Shown here: positions 7,810 to 13,802 of the stretch, one piece after another
How the letters are laid out: each line of letters opens with the position of its first letter
How positions within the stretch are numbered: the stretch's first letter is position 1
Origin: Ruminococcaceae bacterium UBA5904
GTDB taxonomy: Bacteria; Bacillota; Clostridia; Oscillospirales; Acutalibacteraceae
NCBI GenBank assembly: GCA_002431305.1
Contig: DJEG01000123.1
Span: 31,650 to 50,814, forward strand
Direction: 5' to 3'
DNA: 19,165 bases
Made by a program: the position numbers and the translations under genes
The notes under the pieces: generated by a model
The model's database searches: none
What the model saw: only the letters and a program-made list of their open reading frames with translations
Told to the model about the DNA's origin: nothing

Positions 7810-8688
7810 TTATTCGGCAGCCTGTTTTACGGCCGCCATTTTTTTCTGAAGTCTTTTCATTTTTGTTTTGTAATTAAGAAGCTCCGACAGATGCGCCTGC
7901 GGGGTAACATGGTCGCCCAGCGTACGGCATCCCCTGTTGTACATACCGTGGAAATCGCTTCCGCCGGTCATAAGGAGCTTGTTTTTTCTCGCAATATCTA
8001 TAAGCCTGTTTTCGTCCGCTTCCGAGCATGTCGGATGCCATACCTCGATACCGGCAAGACCGTACGAGATAAGCCTGTCTATTATCGCAGTATTTCCGTA
8101 AAGTATGGGATGCGCGAGCACGGGGATTCCGCCCGCGTCGAGAACCGCCTTAATAACCTTTTGGGTGTCGGCGAATTTCGGAGTGACAAGTATGTTTTCC
8201 TCACTGTCCTTATTGAAAAGTTTTTCGTAAAGTTCTCCGTAAATTTCGTTTGTGCATCCGGAGTGCATCAATGCAAGCATAATATGCTGTTCGTAAAGAT
8301 TTGTCGAACCCTGAGCGCACTTGAGTACAAGCTCCGCGTTGACGGGATACTTCTGAGCGCACTTGAGCATCATGTACTGTCCCGCCTTTTTTCTTGCGGC
8401 GGAATTATAGTGACAAAGTCCCTCAATGCGGTCGGGGTACTCACAGCAATACGCAAGTATATGCACCTGAGTGCCCGTCTCGGAGTCAATCGACGAAAGT
8501 TCCGCGCCGGGTATAACTTTAATGCCGTTGCGTTCTCCGAGTATTTTTCCCCTTACGGTGCCGGCAAGACAGTCCTGGTCTGTAATCGCAATCGTATCGA
8601 CGTTATTCTTAACGGCAAGGTTTATAAGTTCTTCAATGCCTAACGAACCGTCCGACAGCTTCGTATGGCAATGCAAATCTGCTGACAA
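7810..8688 (-). CDS. PHP-domain phosphoesterase, TrpH/RNase AM-like, with altered motif II
   Basis: 292 residues of the PHP family that includes E. coli YciV (RNase AM, also called TrpH) and 3',5'-nucleotide bisphosphate phosphatases. Visible metal-site motifs are DLHCHT (His6, His8), SDGS (Asp13), PGAE (Glu63), VHILAY (His76), LAHP and GSDFHG. Motif II reads ITDQD (35-39), where the family normally has ITDHD, so one expected metal-ligand His is Gln38. The middle (residues about 85-185) is the helical insertion typical of the group. The start is TTG at 8688: GGGGG lies about nine bases upstream, and it places DLHCH at residues 4-8. The leader from the promoter at 8857-8885 is about 160 bases. 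RNA or nucleotide phosphoesterase is the family role; the substrate here is unknown. Confidence 0.85.
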   Translation of the reverse strand: MSADLHCHTKLSDGSLGIEELINLAVKNNVDTIAITDQDCLAGTVRGKILGERNGIKVIPGAELSSIDSETGTQVHILAYCCEYPDRIEGLCHYNSAARKKAGQYMMLKCAQKYPVNAELVLKCAQGSTNLYEQHIMLALMHSGCTNEIYGELYEKLFNKDSEENILVTPKFADTQKVIKAVLDAGGIPVLAHPILYGNTAIIDRLISYGLAGIEVWHPTCSEADENRLIDIARKNKLLMTGGSDFHGMYNRGCRTLGDHVTPQAHLSELLNYKTKMKRLQKKMAAVKQAAE

Positions 8689-8771
8689 AGTGAAAATCCC
8701 CCATTCGGTAAAAAACGGCCGGCCGCGCTTCGTCCACCGGACAAAAACGGGCTTAAAAATTAAAAAAATAC

Positions 8772-8800
8772 GATATATTCTCTAACAAAAAATATGACAA
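8772..8800 (-). promoter_or_regulatory. Possible second promoter of PHP gene
   Basis: TTGTCA, 17 bases, TATATC on the minus strand, closer to the gene than the stronger promoter at 8857-8885. The -10 is less good, so it may be chance in AT-rich DNA. Confidence 0.35.
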
Positions 8801-8856
8801 ACGACCGCTTAGTGTAAAAAAGCCAATATTCCCTCAATATATATCATTCATCATTA

Positions 8857-8885
8857 ATTATATACTCGAAGCAAAACATTTTCAA
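8857..8885 (-). promoter_or_regulatory. Promoter of PHP-domain gene unit
   Basis: On the minus strand TTGAAA (8885-8880), 17 bases, TATAAT (8862-8857): one mismatch from the full housekeeping consensus. It would give a leader of about 160 bases before the TTG start. Confidence 0.7.
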
Positions 8886-8949
8886 GGGGCAAAACAACGT
8901 TTTTTTATTTTTACGACAAAAAAATTCAATAATTTTTGCCGTTCGGTGA

Positions 8950-8978
8950 TTGTATAAAGGGATAATATGTGTTAGAAT
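8950..8978 (+). promoter_or_regulatory. Promoter of fucU operon
   Basis: TTGTAT (8950-8955), 17-base spacer, TAGAAT (8973-8978), with TGT just before the -10 as an extended -10 element. Transcription would start about 25 bases before the fucU ATG. Confidence 0.55.
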
Positions 8979-9009
8979 TATATAAATTAAACAAAAAGGA
9001 GCAATTATC

Positions 9010-9441
9010 ATGCTTAAAGGTATTCCCGATATAATTTCACCCGAACTTTTAAAAATTCTCGACGAGATGGGTCACGGCGATGAAATCGTCATAGGCGACG
9101 GCAATTTTCCCGCGGCTTCAAATGCAAAAAGACTCGTCAGACTCGACGGACACGGCGTTCCCGAGATTCTCGAGGCTATACTAAAGCTCGTTCCGCTCGA
9201 TCCTTATGTCGAATCGCCCGTTATGCTCATGCAGGTAACACCCGGCGACGACGTAGATCCCGTTATATGGAAGGACTACGCGAGAATCGTCAAGGAGCAG
9301 AGCGGTGACTTTAAAATGAGCGAAATCGAGAGATTTAAGTTCTATGAGAGAGCTAGAGACGCGTACGCGATAATCGCAACAGGAGAAACCGCACTGTATG
9401 CCAATATCATACTTAAAAAGGGAGTAGTAGTGAACAAATAA
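9010..9441 (+). CDS. fucU: FucU/RbsD-family sugar mutarotase (L-fucose mutarotase-like)
   Basis: 143 residues, the usual length for FucU. These enzymes speed interconversion of alpha and beta anomers of free sugars, L-fucose for FucU and ribose for RbsD. The start LKGIPDIISPELLKIL, the block MGHGD (20-24, with the family His22), RLDGHGVPEILEAIL (44-58), the PLDPYVESPV stretch and the closing TGETALYANIILKKGV are all FucU-type. It is cytoplasmic and acts as an oligomer in the family. The ATG has AAGGAG eight bases upstream. It leads a probable operon with a dCMP deaminase and a GH125 mannosidase. No fucose isomerase or kinase is in the window, so the true sugar (fucose, or another deoxy-sugar or mannose-linked one) is not settled. 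Confidence 0.92.
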   Translation: MLKGIPDIISPELLKILDEMGHGDEIVIGDGNFPAASNAKRLVRLDGHGVPEILEAILKLVPLDPYVESPVMLMQVTPGDDVDPVIWKDYARIVKEQSGDFKMSEIERFKFYERARDAYAIIATGETALYANIILKKGVVVNK

Positions 9442-9473
9442 TTAGGCGGTACAGAGTGCCGGGGGGTTGTATT

Positions 9474-9971
9474 ATGTCAAAACGAAACGACTACATTTCA
9501 TGGGACGAATGCTTTATGGGCGTCGCGCTCCTCGCATCAAAAAGGAGCAAGGACCCTAACACGCAGGTCGGCGCATGCATTGTTAACGATAAAAAAAGAA
9601 TAATGTCCGTCGGCTACAACGGATTCCCCGCAGGATGCGGCGACGACGAATATCCGTGGGAGCGAAACGGAGAGGCGTACGACACGAAGTACCCTTACGT
9701 ATGCCATGCCGAACTTAACGCGATTTTAAACGCCCGCGGAGCAAATCTCGAGGGGTGCAGCATTTACGTCGCGCTGTTTCCGTGCAACGAGTGCGCCAAG
9801 GCGATTATTCAGTCGGGCATTTCCGAGGTCGTATACCTTTCTGACAAATACGCGTCCGACGAAATGACGAGGGCGTCGAAAAGAATGTTCAACTCTGCCG
9901 GAGTCCGTTTAAGAAAGCTTGAAATTCAGAGGGATTCTATCACAATATCATTTAAAGAACAGGATGTTTAA
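9474..9971 (+). CDS. comEB: dCMP deaminase (ComEB-like)
   Basis: 165 residues of the zinc cytidine/deoxycytidylate deaminase family, which converts dCMP to dUMP to supply thymidylate synthesis. The zinc site is complete: CHAE (His78, catalytic Glu80) and PCNEC (Cys104, Cys107). Further family marks are RSKDPNTQVGACIV near residue 24 and SVGYNGFPAGC near 45. GTG 9456 would add six residues, but GGGGGG lies seven bases before ATG 9474, so the shorter form is chosen. It is soluble. It sits 32 bases after fucU and three before the mannosidase; this mixture of nucleotide and sugar genes looks like a housekeeping operon rather than a pathway. The competence name comes from Bacillus and implies no competence role here. 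Confidence 0.93.
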   Translation: MSKRNDYISWDECFMGVALLASKRSKDPNTQVGACIVNDKKRIMSVGYNGFPAGCGDDEYPWERNGEAYDTKYPYVCHAELNAILNARGANLEGCSIYVALFPCNECAKAIIQSGISEVVYLSDKYASDEMTRASKRMFNSAGVRLRKLEIQRDSITISFKEQDV

Positions 9972-9974
9972 CAG

Positions 9975-11258
9975 ATGACTTTAAAAGAAGCCGTCGATGC
10001 TCATATTGAAAAATACGCGCCGAAAATAGAAAAATTCAGTTCTCATTTAGCGAAAATGTACGGAGTCTGCTACCCGAGCACTATCGACTCCGCGGTTAAA
10101 AAAATGAGCGATTCGACCTATTTCGTCATAACGGGCGACATTCCCGCTATGTGGCTGCGCGACTCGACGGCACAGGTATCAAATTACGTTTCGCTGTGCA
10201 AAGACTGCGAGGAAGCGCGCGAACTCATAAAAGGCGTAATCAGACGGCAGTCTCATTATATTAAAGAGGATCCGTACGCGAACGCGTTCAACGAAACCTC
10301 AAACGGTCACGGACACGTTGACGACGTTCCGAAAAAAGCCGGCATTGTATGGGAGAGAAAGTATGAAATAGACTCTCTGTGCTACCCGGTAAGGCTCATG
10401 TATCTTTATTATAAGGAGACAGGCGACATCGATTTCATAAAGGAAGTTCTGCCCGAGACCGCCGAGCTTATCCTCGCCGTATGGAGAACGGAACAGCACC
10501 ATTTTGAAAAATCGCCGTACAGATTTTCGCGCACAAACTGCCCGTATCAGGACACGTTACACAACGACGGAATGGGCAGTCCCGTAAAATACACGGGCAT
10601 GACCTGGTCGGGTTTCAGACCCAGCGACGACGCGTGCGAATACGGATATTTAACGGCTTCAAATATGTTCGCGTGCACCGTGCTCGAATATATATCCGAA
10701 ATGCTGTCGAATTTTAATAACGAATACTCGTCGCTTATCGCCGAATGTATTTCGCTTCGCGCCGATATAAAAGAGGGTATAAATAAATTCGCGGTGTATG
10801 ACAATGAGAAATACGGCAGAATTTACGCGTGCGAAACCGACGGCAGAGGAAACCGTCTTTTCTTCGACGACGCGAATGTGCCGAGCCTTTTATCGATTCC
10901 GTACATAGGCTATTCATCCGCTGACGACGAAATTTACAAAAACACGCGCAGATTTATTTTAAGCAAGGATAATCCGTATTATTACGAGGGCAAATTCGCA
11001 AAGGGCGTGGGAAGTCCCCACACCCCGAAGGATTATATATGGCATATCGCGCTGAGCATGCAGGGTCTTACCTCGACTGATAAGGACGAGATGCTCTCAA
11101 TCGTAAAAATGCTCGATACGACCGACGCGGGAACGTACCGTATGCACGAGGGCTTTTACGCGGACGACCCGAACAAATTTACGAGAGAATGGTTTACGTG
11201 GTCGGATTCGCTTTTTGCCGAATTTATCGAAAAAGCGGTCGACGAAAACGTGATATAA
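9975..11258 (+). CDS. Glycoside hydrolase family 125, exo-alpha-1,6-mannosidase
   Basis: 427 residues matching GH125 (formerly DUF1237) over the full length: TGDIPAMWLRDST (53-65), WERKYEIDSLCYPVRL (126-141), GMTWSGFRPSDDACEYGY (208-225) and RMHEGF near 390. By comparison with the Clostridium perfringens enzyme, Asp218/219 would be the general acid and Glu392 the general base, and both are present. The family is inverting and removes non-reducing terminal alpha-1,6-linked mannose from N-glycan or yeast-mannan fragments. There is no signal peptide, so it acts in the cytoplasm on imported oligosaccharides. It starts three bases after the dCMP deaminase stop, with AGGATG as a weak ribosome site, pointing to coupling. 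A probable terminator follows at 11362-11398. No transporter or other mannosidase is in view. Confidence 0.93.
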   Translation: MTLKEAVDAHIEKYAPKIEKFSSHLAKMYGVCYPSTIDSAVKKMSDSTYFVITGDIPAMWLRDSTAQVSNYVSLCKDCEEARELIKGVIRRQSHYIKEDPYANAFNETSNGHGHVDDVPKKAGIVWERKYEIDSLCYPVRLMYLYYKETGDIDFIKEVLPETAELILAVWRTEQHHFEKSPYRFSRTNCPYQDTLHNDGMGSPVKYTGMTWSGFRPSDDACEYGYLTASNMFACTVLEYISEMLSNFNNEYSSLIAECISLRADIKEGINKFAVYDNEKYGRIYACETDGRGNRLFFDDANVPSLLSIPYIGYSSADDEIYKNTRRFILSKDNPYYYEGKFAKGVGSPHTPKDYIWHIALSMQGLTSTDKDEMLSIVKMLDTTDAGTYRMHEGFYADDPNKFTREWFTWSDSLFAEFIEKAVDENVI

Positions 11259-11361
11259 TAACCGCACGAAACACAATCCAAATCAGAGATTCGGTGTGTT
11301 TCGGGAAACATTGAATCATACCGCTTCGGCACAGCGCACCTTTGCGACATGATATAAGAAA

Positions 11362-11398
11362 TCGGCGGCCGGATAATACCGACCGCCGAAGCAATTTT
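11362..11398 (+). terminator. Probable terminator of fucU operon
   Basis: TCGGCGGCCGG (11362-11372) pairs with CCGACCGCCGA (11379-11389), 11 bp with one mismatch and a six-base loop, followed after a few bases by TTTTAT. The stem is strong but the T run is short and offset. Confidence 0.55.
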
Positions 11399-11423
11399 AT
11401 AGTTTTCAAGCGCAGACAAATTA

Positions 11424-11574
11424 TGTAGGGGAAGATATTATCTTCCCGCGGTAAAGGCAGTGATTTTTAATTTTGATTTTACCGGCGGAAACCCGCAGAC
11501 TTCATATTGCTGACGCAAATTTATTATTCATAATACCGTAAGTCTCATGCGGGAAGACAATGTCTTCCTCTACA
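11424..11574. repeat. MITE-like element with 26-27 bp inverted terminal repeats
   Basis: The left end begins TGTAGGGGAAGATATTATCT and runs to CCCGCG at 11450. The reverse complement of the right end (11549-11574) begins TGTAGAGGAAGACATTGTCT and runs to CCCGC. They match at all but a few bases. Each end is itself a hairpin (GGGAAGATA/TATCTTCCC and GGAAGACA/TGTCTTCC). The 100-bp core codes for nothing. No clear target duplication is seen. Confidence 0.65.
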
Positions 11575-11603
11575 AAAGAATGTTTATATTTAAGAACAAT
11601 AAG

Positions 11604-11909
11604 TCAGCACGCAAAATACGCCGTCACCGCAAAAATTATAATTTTCCCTATAATTATCGCGGGCAAACCTATCATAAATTTTTTATGAAGCGTTTTGTGT
11701 CTGATTATTTTCATCGTCGTATATTCTGCAATCGCGGAGAAAAACACAGCGAGCAGAATAAGCGTTTTTTCGCTCATCCTGCGTTTATGCTTAACCGCCG
11801 CCGACTTATCGAAAACGGTTACGATAACGCATATAAACACCCCGAAAACATAATAAACCGACAGCGCGGTCAAAACCGCGCTGATATTATTTTCTATGAA
11901 TTCTATCAT
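11604..11909 (-). CDS. DUF1294-family small membrane protein
   Basis: 101 residues with about three to four hydrophobic segments: roughly 8-32, 47-62 and 78-99. The diagnostic stretch is DKSAAVKHKRRMSEKTL, followed by IRHKTLHKKFMIGLPAI, the conserved basic loop between helices in DUF1294 proteins (usually DKxAAxxxxxRIxExTL and FRHKTxKxxF). No molecular function is established for the family. ATG 11909 overlaps the TGA of the nitroreductase gene by one base (TGATG), so translation is probably coupled; a GTG one codon earlier is possible. It is the last gene of the yfbR unit and points toward the MITE-like element. Confidence 0.85.
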   Translation of the reverse strand: MIEFIENNISAVLTALSVYYVFGVFICVIVTVFDKSAAVKHKRRMSEKTLILLAVFFSAIAEYTTMKIIRHKTLHKKFMIGLPAIIIGKIIIFAVTAYFAC

Positions 11910-12457
11910 CACTTAACGTACTCTAAACGTCCATCGGCTCTCTCTTTCGGCTCGGGCGATTCGTCGGGATAACCGACCGCAACAGCTATTAAAAAGCGCC
12001 AATCGGGGTTTATGTTCATGCGCTCTTTCCACTTCCTGCCGTTTTCGTGATTCATAAGTGCGCCGATACTGCCTATAATGCATGCCGCAAGACCGATACT
12101 CTCAGCTGAAAGCGCGATATTTTCCGTCATAAGTCCGCAGTCCATCGCGCTGTCTCCTTTTGAATAAATAAAAAGCACAGTCGGCGCGTTCTGATAAACG
12201 GGATTCTTGTCCCAACGGGTATACGCGGGCATGTCCCAGCCGACAAGGTCTTTGAAATCCTTATTAATTTCGTCGAGCATTTCCTTACTCTGAACGACTC
12301 TGATGTGACACGGCTGTAAGTTCCTCGCGCTCGGCGCCCAAAGCCCGCACGTTAAAATCGTATCGAGCTCGTCCTGTTTTATCTGTTCCTTTTTAAATTC
12401 GCGCACCGTACGTCTTTTTAAAATATTATCAACCGTTTCGTTATGTATAATATTCAT
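11909..12457 (-). CDS. Nitroreductase-family FMN oxidoreductase
   Basis: 182 residues, a typical single-domain nitroreductase using FMN and NAD(P)H as a cytoplasmic homodimer. FMN-binding marks are RRTVREF (15-21), APSARNLQPCHIRVV (41-55), the GLAACIIGSI segment that contacts the isoalloxazine ring, and a late IAVAVGYPDESPEPKER block. The natural substrate is not predictable; members reduce quinones, nitro groups or flavins. It starts three bases after the yfbR stop with no strong ribosome site, suggesting coupling, and overlaps the next gene by one base. Confidence 0.9.
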   Translation of the reverse strand: MNIIHNETVDNILKRRTVREFKKEQIKQDELDTILTCGLWAPSARNLQPCHIRVVQSKEMLDEINKDFKDLVGWDMPAYTRWDKNPVYQNAPTVLFIYSKGDSAMDCGLMTENIALSAESIGLAACIIGSIGALMNHENGRKWKERMNINPDWRFLIAVAVGYPDESPEPKERADGRLEYVK

Positions 12458-12460
12458 ATC

Positions 12461-13039
12461 TTATAACTGATCGAGCGTAAGCTCGTAACCTTTCATAAAA
12501 TTTTTTATAAATTCGTCCGCCTCACGGCAGTTAAGTTTTTCAATTGATTCTCTCGTCGATTCCTCGGCTTTTGAAAATTCGGAATTGCCCGCCTTGCGCT
12601 CCTCGACGCATTTTATCAGCGCGGAAATTTTATCCGCCGCCTTTACAAGCTTCCACAGCGGTTCGTCGTCGTCTGTTTTAAAAAACAGAGGTTCAAAATC
12701 CTCCTTCATATCCTCGGGCAGAGTCGAAATAAGTTTTCTGCACGCCGTTTCCTCGACTTTATCATACGCCGTTTTTATATCGGCATTATAATACTTCACC
12801 GGCGTGGGCAGATCCCCCGTCAGAATCTCGGGCATGTCGTGAAACAGTCCGAGAAGCGAGGCGCGTTCGGCGTTATAATTCATAGAAAAACGCCGGTTTC
12901 CGATAACCGCGAGCGCGTAGCTTATCGCCGCTACCTCGTGCGAATGCTGGCTTAAAGATTCCTCGTCGGTGTTGCGCATGAGCGCCCATCTGTTTATATA
13001 TTTCATCCTCGAGATAAAGGGATAAAAGCTGTAGTCCAT
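12461..13039 (-). CDS. yfbR: YfbR-type HD-domain 5'-deoxynucleotidase
   Basis: 192 residues aligning end to end with E. coli YfbR, a metal-dependent HD phosphohydrolase that turns deoxynucleoside monophosphates into deoxynucleosides. Metal ligands are present as His32 (QHSHEVA), His67-Asp68 (FHDMPE) and Asp136 (KAADKI). The specificity block INRWALMRN keeps the Trp (Trp18), and TGDLPTPVKY (74-83) is nearly identical to E. coli. The frame is open to 13093, but a consensus promoter lies inside that extension. With a start point near 13049, the mRNA would begin almost at GGTGATGAAAATG, where GGTGA serves ATG 13039. ATG 13045 would be nearly leaderless. It heads a unit with the nitroreductase and DUF1294 genes. 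Confidence 0.92.
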   Translation of the reverse strand: MDYSFYPFISRMKYINRWALMRNTDEESLSQHSHEVAAISYALAVIGNRRFSMNYNAERASLLGLFHDMPEILTGDLPTPVKYYNADIKTAYDKVEETACRKLISTLPEDMKEDFEPLFFKTDDDEPLWKLVKAADKISALIKCVEERKAGNSEFSKAEESTRESIEKLNCREADEFIKNFMKGYELTLDQL

Positions 13040-13055
13040 TTTCATCACCGAAACG

Positions 13056-13084
13056 ATTATACTATATTTCAATTGAACTTTCAA
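13056..13084 (-). promoter_or_regulatory. Promoter of yfbR unit
   Basis: Minus strand TTGAAA (13084-13079), exactly 17 bases, TATAAT (13061-13056). Its position rules out the longer reading frame and gives a leader of about ten bases. Confidence 0.8.
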
Positions 13085-13108
13085 TAGATACAAAATTCAC
13101 AAAATCAA

Positions 13109-13136
13109 TTGACATGCGGCAGTATTTTGATACAAT
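13109..13136 (+). promoter_or_regulatory. Housekeeping promoter upstream of ECF sigma gene
   Basis: TTGACA (13109-13114), 16-base spacer, TACAAT (13131-13136). A transcript from here has a leader of about 120 bases. It is divergent from the yfbR promoter, 25 bases away. Confidence 0.7.
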
Positions 13137-13183
13137 AATTTATGTACCGAAAAAGAATTTAAAATTTTTTTCAGAAAAAGTGA

Positions 13184-13207
13184 GAACTTTTGACCCTTTC
13201 GGGGTAC
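13184..13207 (+). promoter_or_regulatory. Putative ECF-type autoregulatory promoter
   Basis: GAAC (13184-13187) followed by 16 bases and GTAC (13204-13207) fits the general ECF architecture (GAAC near -35, CGT/GTA near -10). It lies between the housekeeping promoter and the sigma gene. Self-activation is inferred from this layout. Confidence 0.45.
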
Positions 13208-13265
13208 TAATAAGTGAAGTAAGCGAAAAACATTTTTTCTTACCTCCCATAGGACGGATAACACC

Positions 13266-13802
13266 ATGACGGCAGACGAAAAAGCATACGCCCGATTCCT
13301 GTCGGGCGACGAGGCGGGACTTACGGAGCTTATCGAAATCTACCGCAATCCATTGTCCGACTTTATAAACGCGTATATAAAGGACGAACACGATTCGCAG
13401 GATATCATGCTCGACGTATTTGTCGATCTCGTAAGAAAAAACCGTTTTCGCGGGGAGTCATCTCTGAAAACGTATCTGTTCGCGGTCGCGAGAAATAAGG
13501 CGTTAAAGCATATTTCACGCAGGAAAGCTCAGACGATCGAGTTTGAACAGGCGCAGAACTACATACCGCTCGCCGCGGACGCAAACGCTCAGCTTATTTC
13601 CGAGGAGGAAAAACAGGCTGTCCGCAGTGCCGTGCGCTCATTAAAGACCGAATACCGGGAAGCAATACACCTGATTTACTTCGAGGATATGACGTACGAA
13701 CAGGCGGCCGCCGTCATGAAAAAGAGCAAAAAGCAGATATCCAACTATGTATTCAGGGCAAAACAACAGCTCAGGGAAATTCTCAAAGAGGAGGCGGGAT
13801 AA
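13266..13802 (+). CDS. ECF-subfamily RNA polymerase sigma factor
   Basis: 178 residues with the two ECF domains only. Region 2 covers about 10-80, including HDSQDIMLDVFVDLV (DNA melting and -10 recognition side) and SSLKTYLFAVARNKALKHISRRK. Region 4 covers about 115-172, with LKTEYREAIHLIYFEDMTYEQAAAVMKKSKKQISNYVFRAKQQL, the usual -35-binding helix-turn-helix. It directs RNA polymerase to a small regulon. AGGACGG precedes the ATG at a slightly long distance. Its TAA overlaps the next gene's ATG (TAATG), so the membrane protein is translationally coupled and is the likely anti-sigma or signal partner. Upstream are both a housekeeping promoter and an ECF-like one. Confidence 0.93.
   Translation: MTADEKAYARFLSGDEAGLTELIEIYRNPLSDFINAYIKDEHDSQDIMLDVFVDLVRKNRFRGESSLKTYLFAVARNKALKHISRRKAQTIEFEQAQNYIPLAADANAQLISEEEKQAVRSAVRSLKTEYREAIHLIYFEDMTYEQAAAVMKKSKKQISNYVFRAKQQLREILKEEAG

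Larger units (their letters stand above)
8689..9009. other. Divergent intergenic region with promoters
   Basis: No gene is visible. It holds one strong and one weaker minus-strand promoter, and one plus-strand promoter with the ribosome site AAGGAG for fucU. The PHP-gene leader has the palindrome CGGCCGGCCG (8716-8725) followed on the minus strand by six T, which could act as a weak attenuator; its stem is too tight to call. Confidence 0.6.
11259..11603. other. Convergent intergenic region
   Basis: No gene is visible between the convergent mannosidase and DUF1294 genes. In order it holds a hairpin (CGAAACACA 11267-11275 with TGTGTTTCG 11295-11303, no T run), a terminator-like stem at 11362-11389, and a MITE-like element at 11424-11574. 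Confidence 0.7.

Noticed and set aside
7690..8643. 317-residue open frame on the plus strand
   Set aside because: It is antisense to the PHP gene, whose protein carries clear family motifs; the plus-strand product has no recognisable domain.
8710..8725. Attenuator in the PHP gene leader
   Set aside because: CGGCCGGCCG plus six T looks suggestive, but the palindrome leaves no proper loop, so a stable stem of useful length is not supported.
9456..9473. GTG start for the dCMP deaminase
   Set aside because: The GGGGGG ribosome site lies between this GTG and ATG 9474, so it serves the latter.
11267..11303. 9-bp hairpin after the mannosidase as a terminator
   Set aside because: It has a 19-base loop and no T run; the stem at 11362-11389 is the better candidate.
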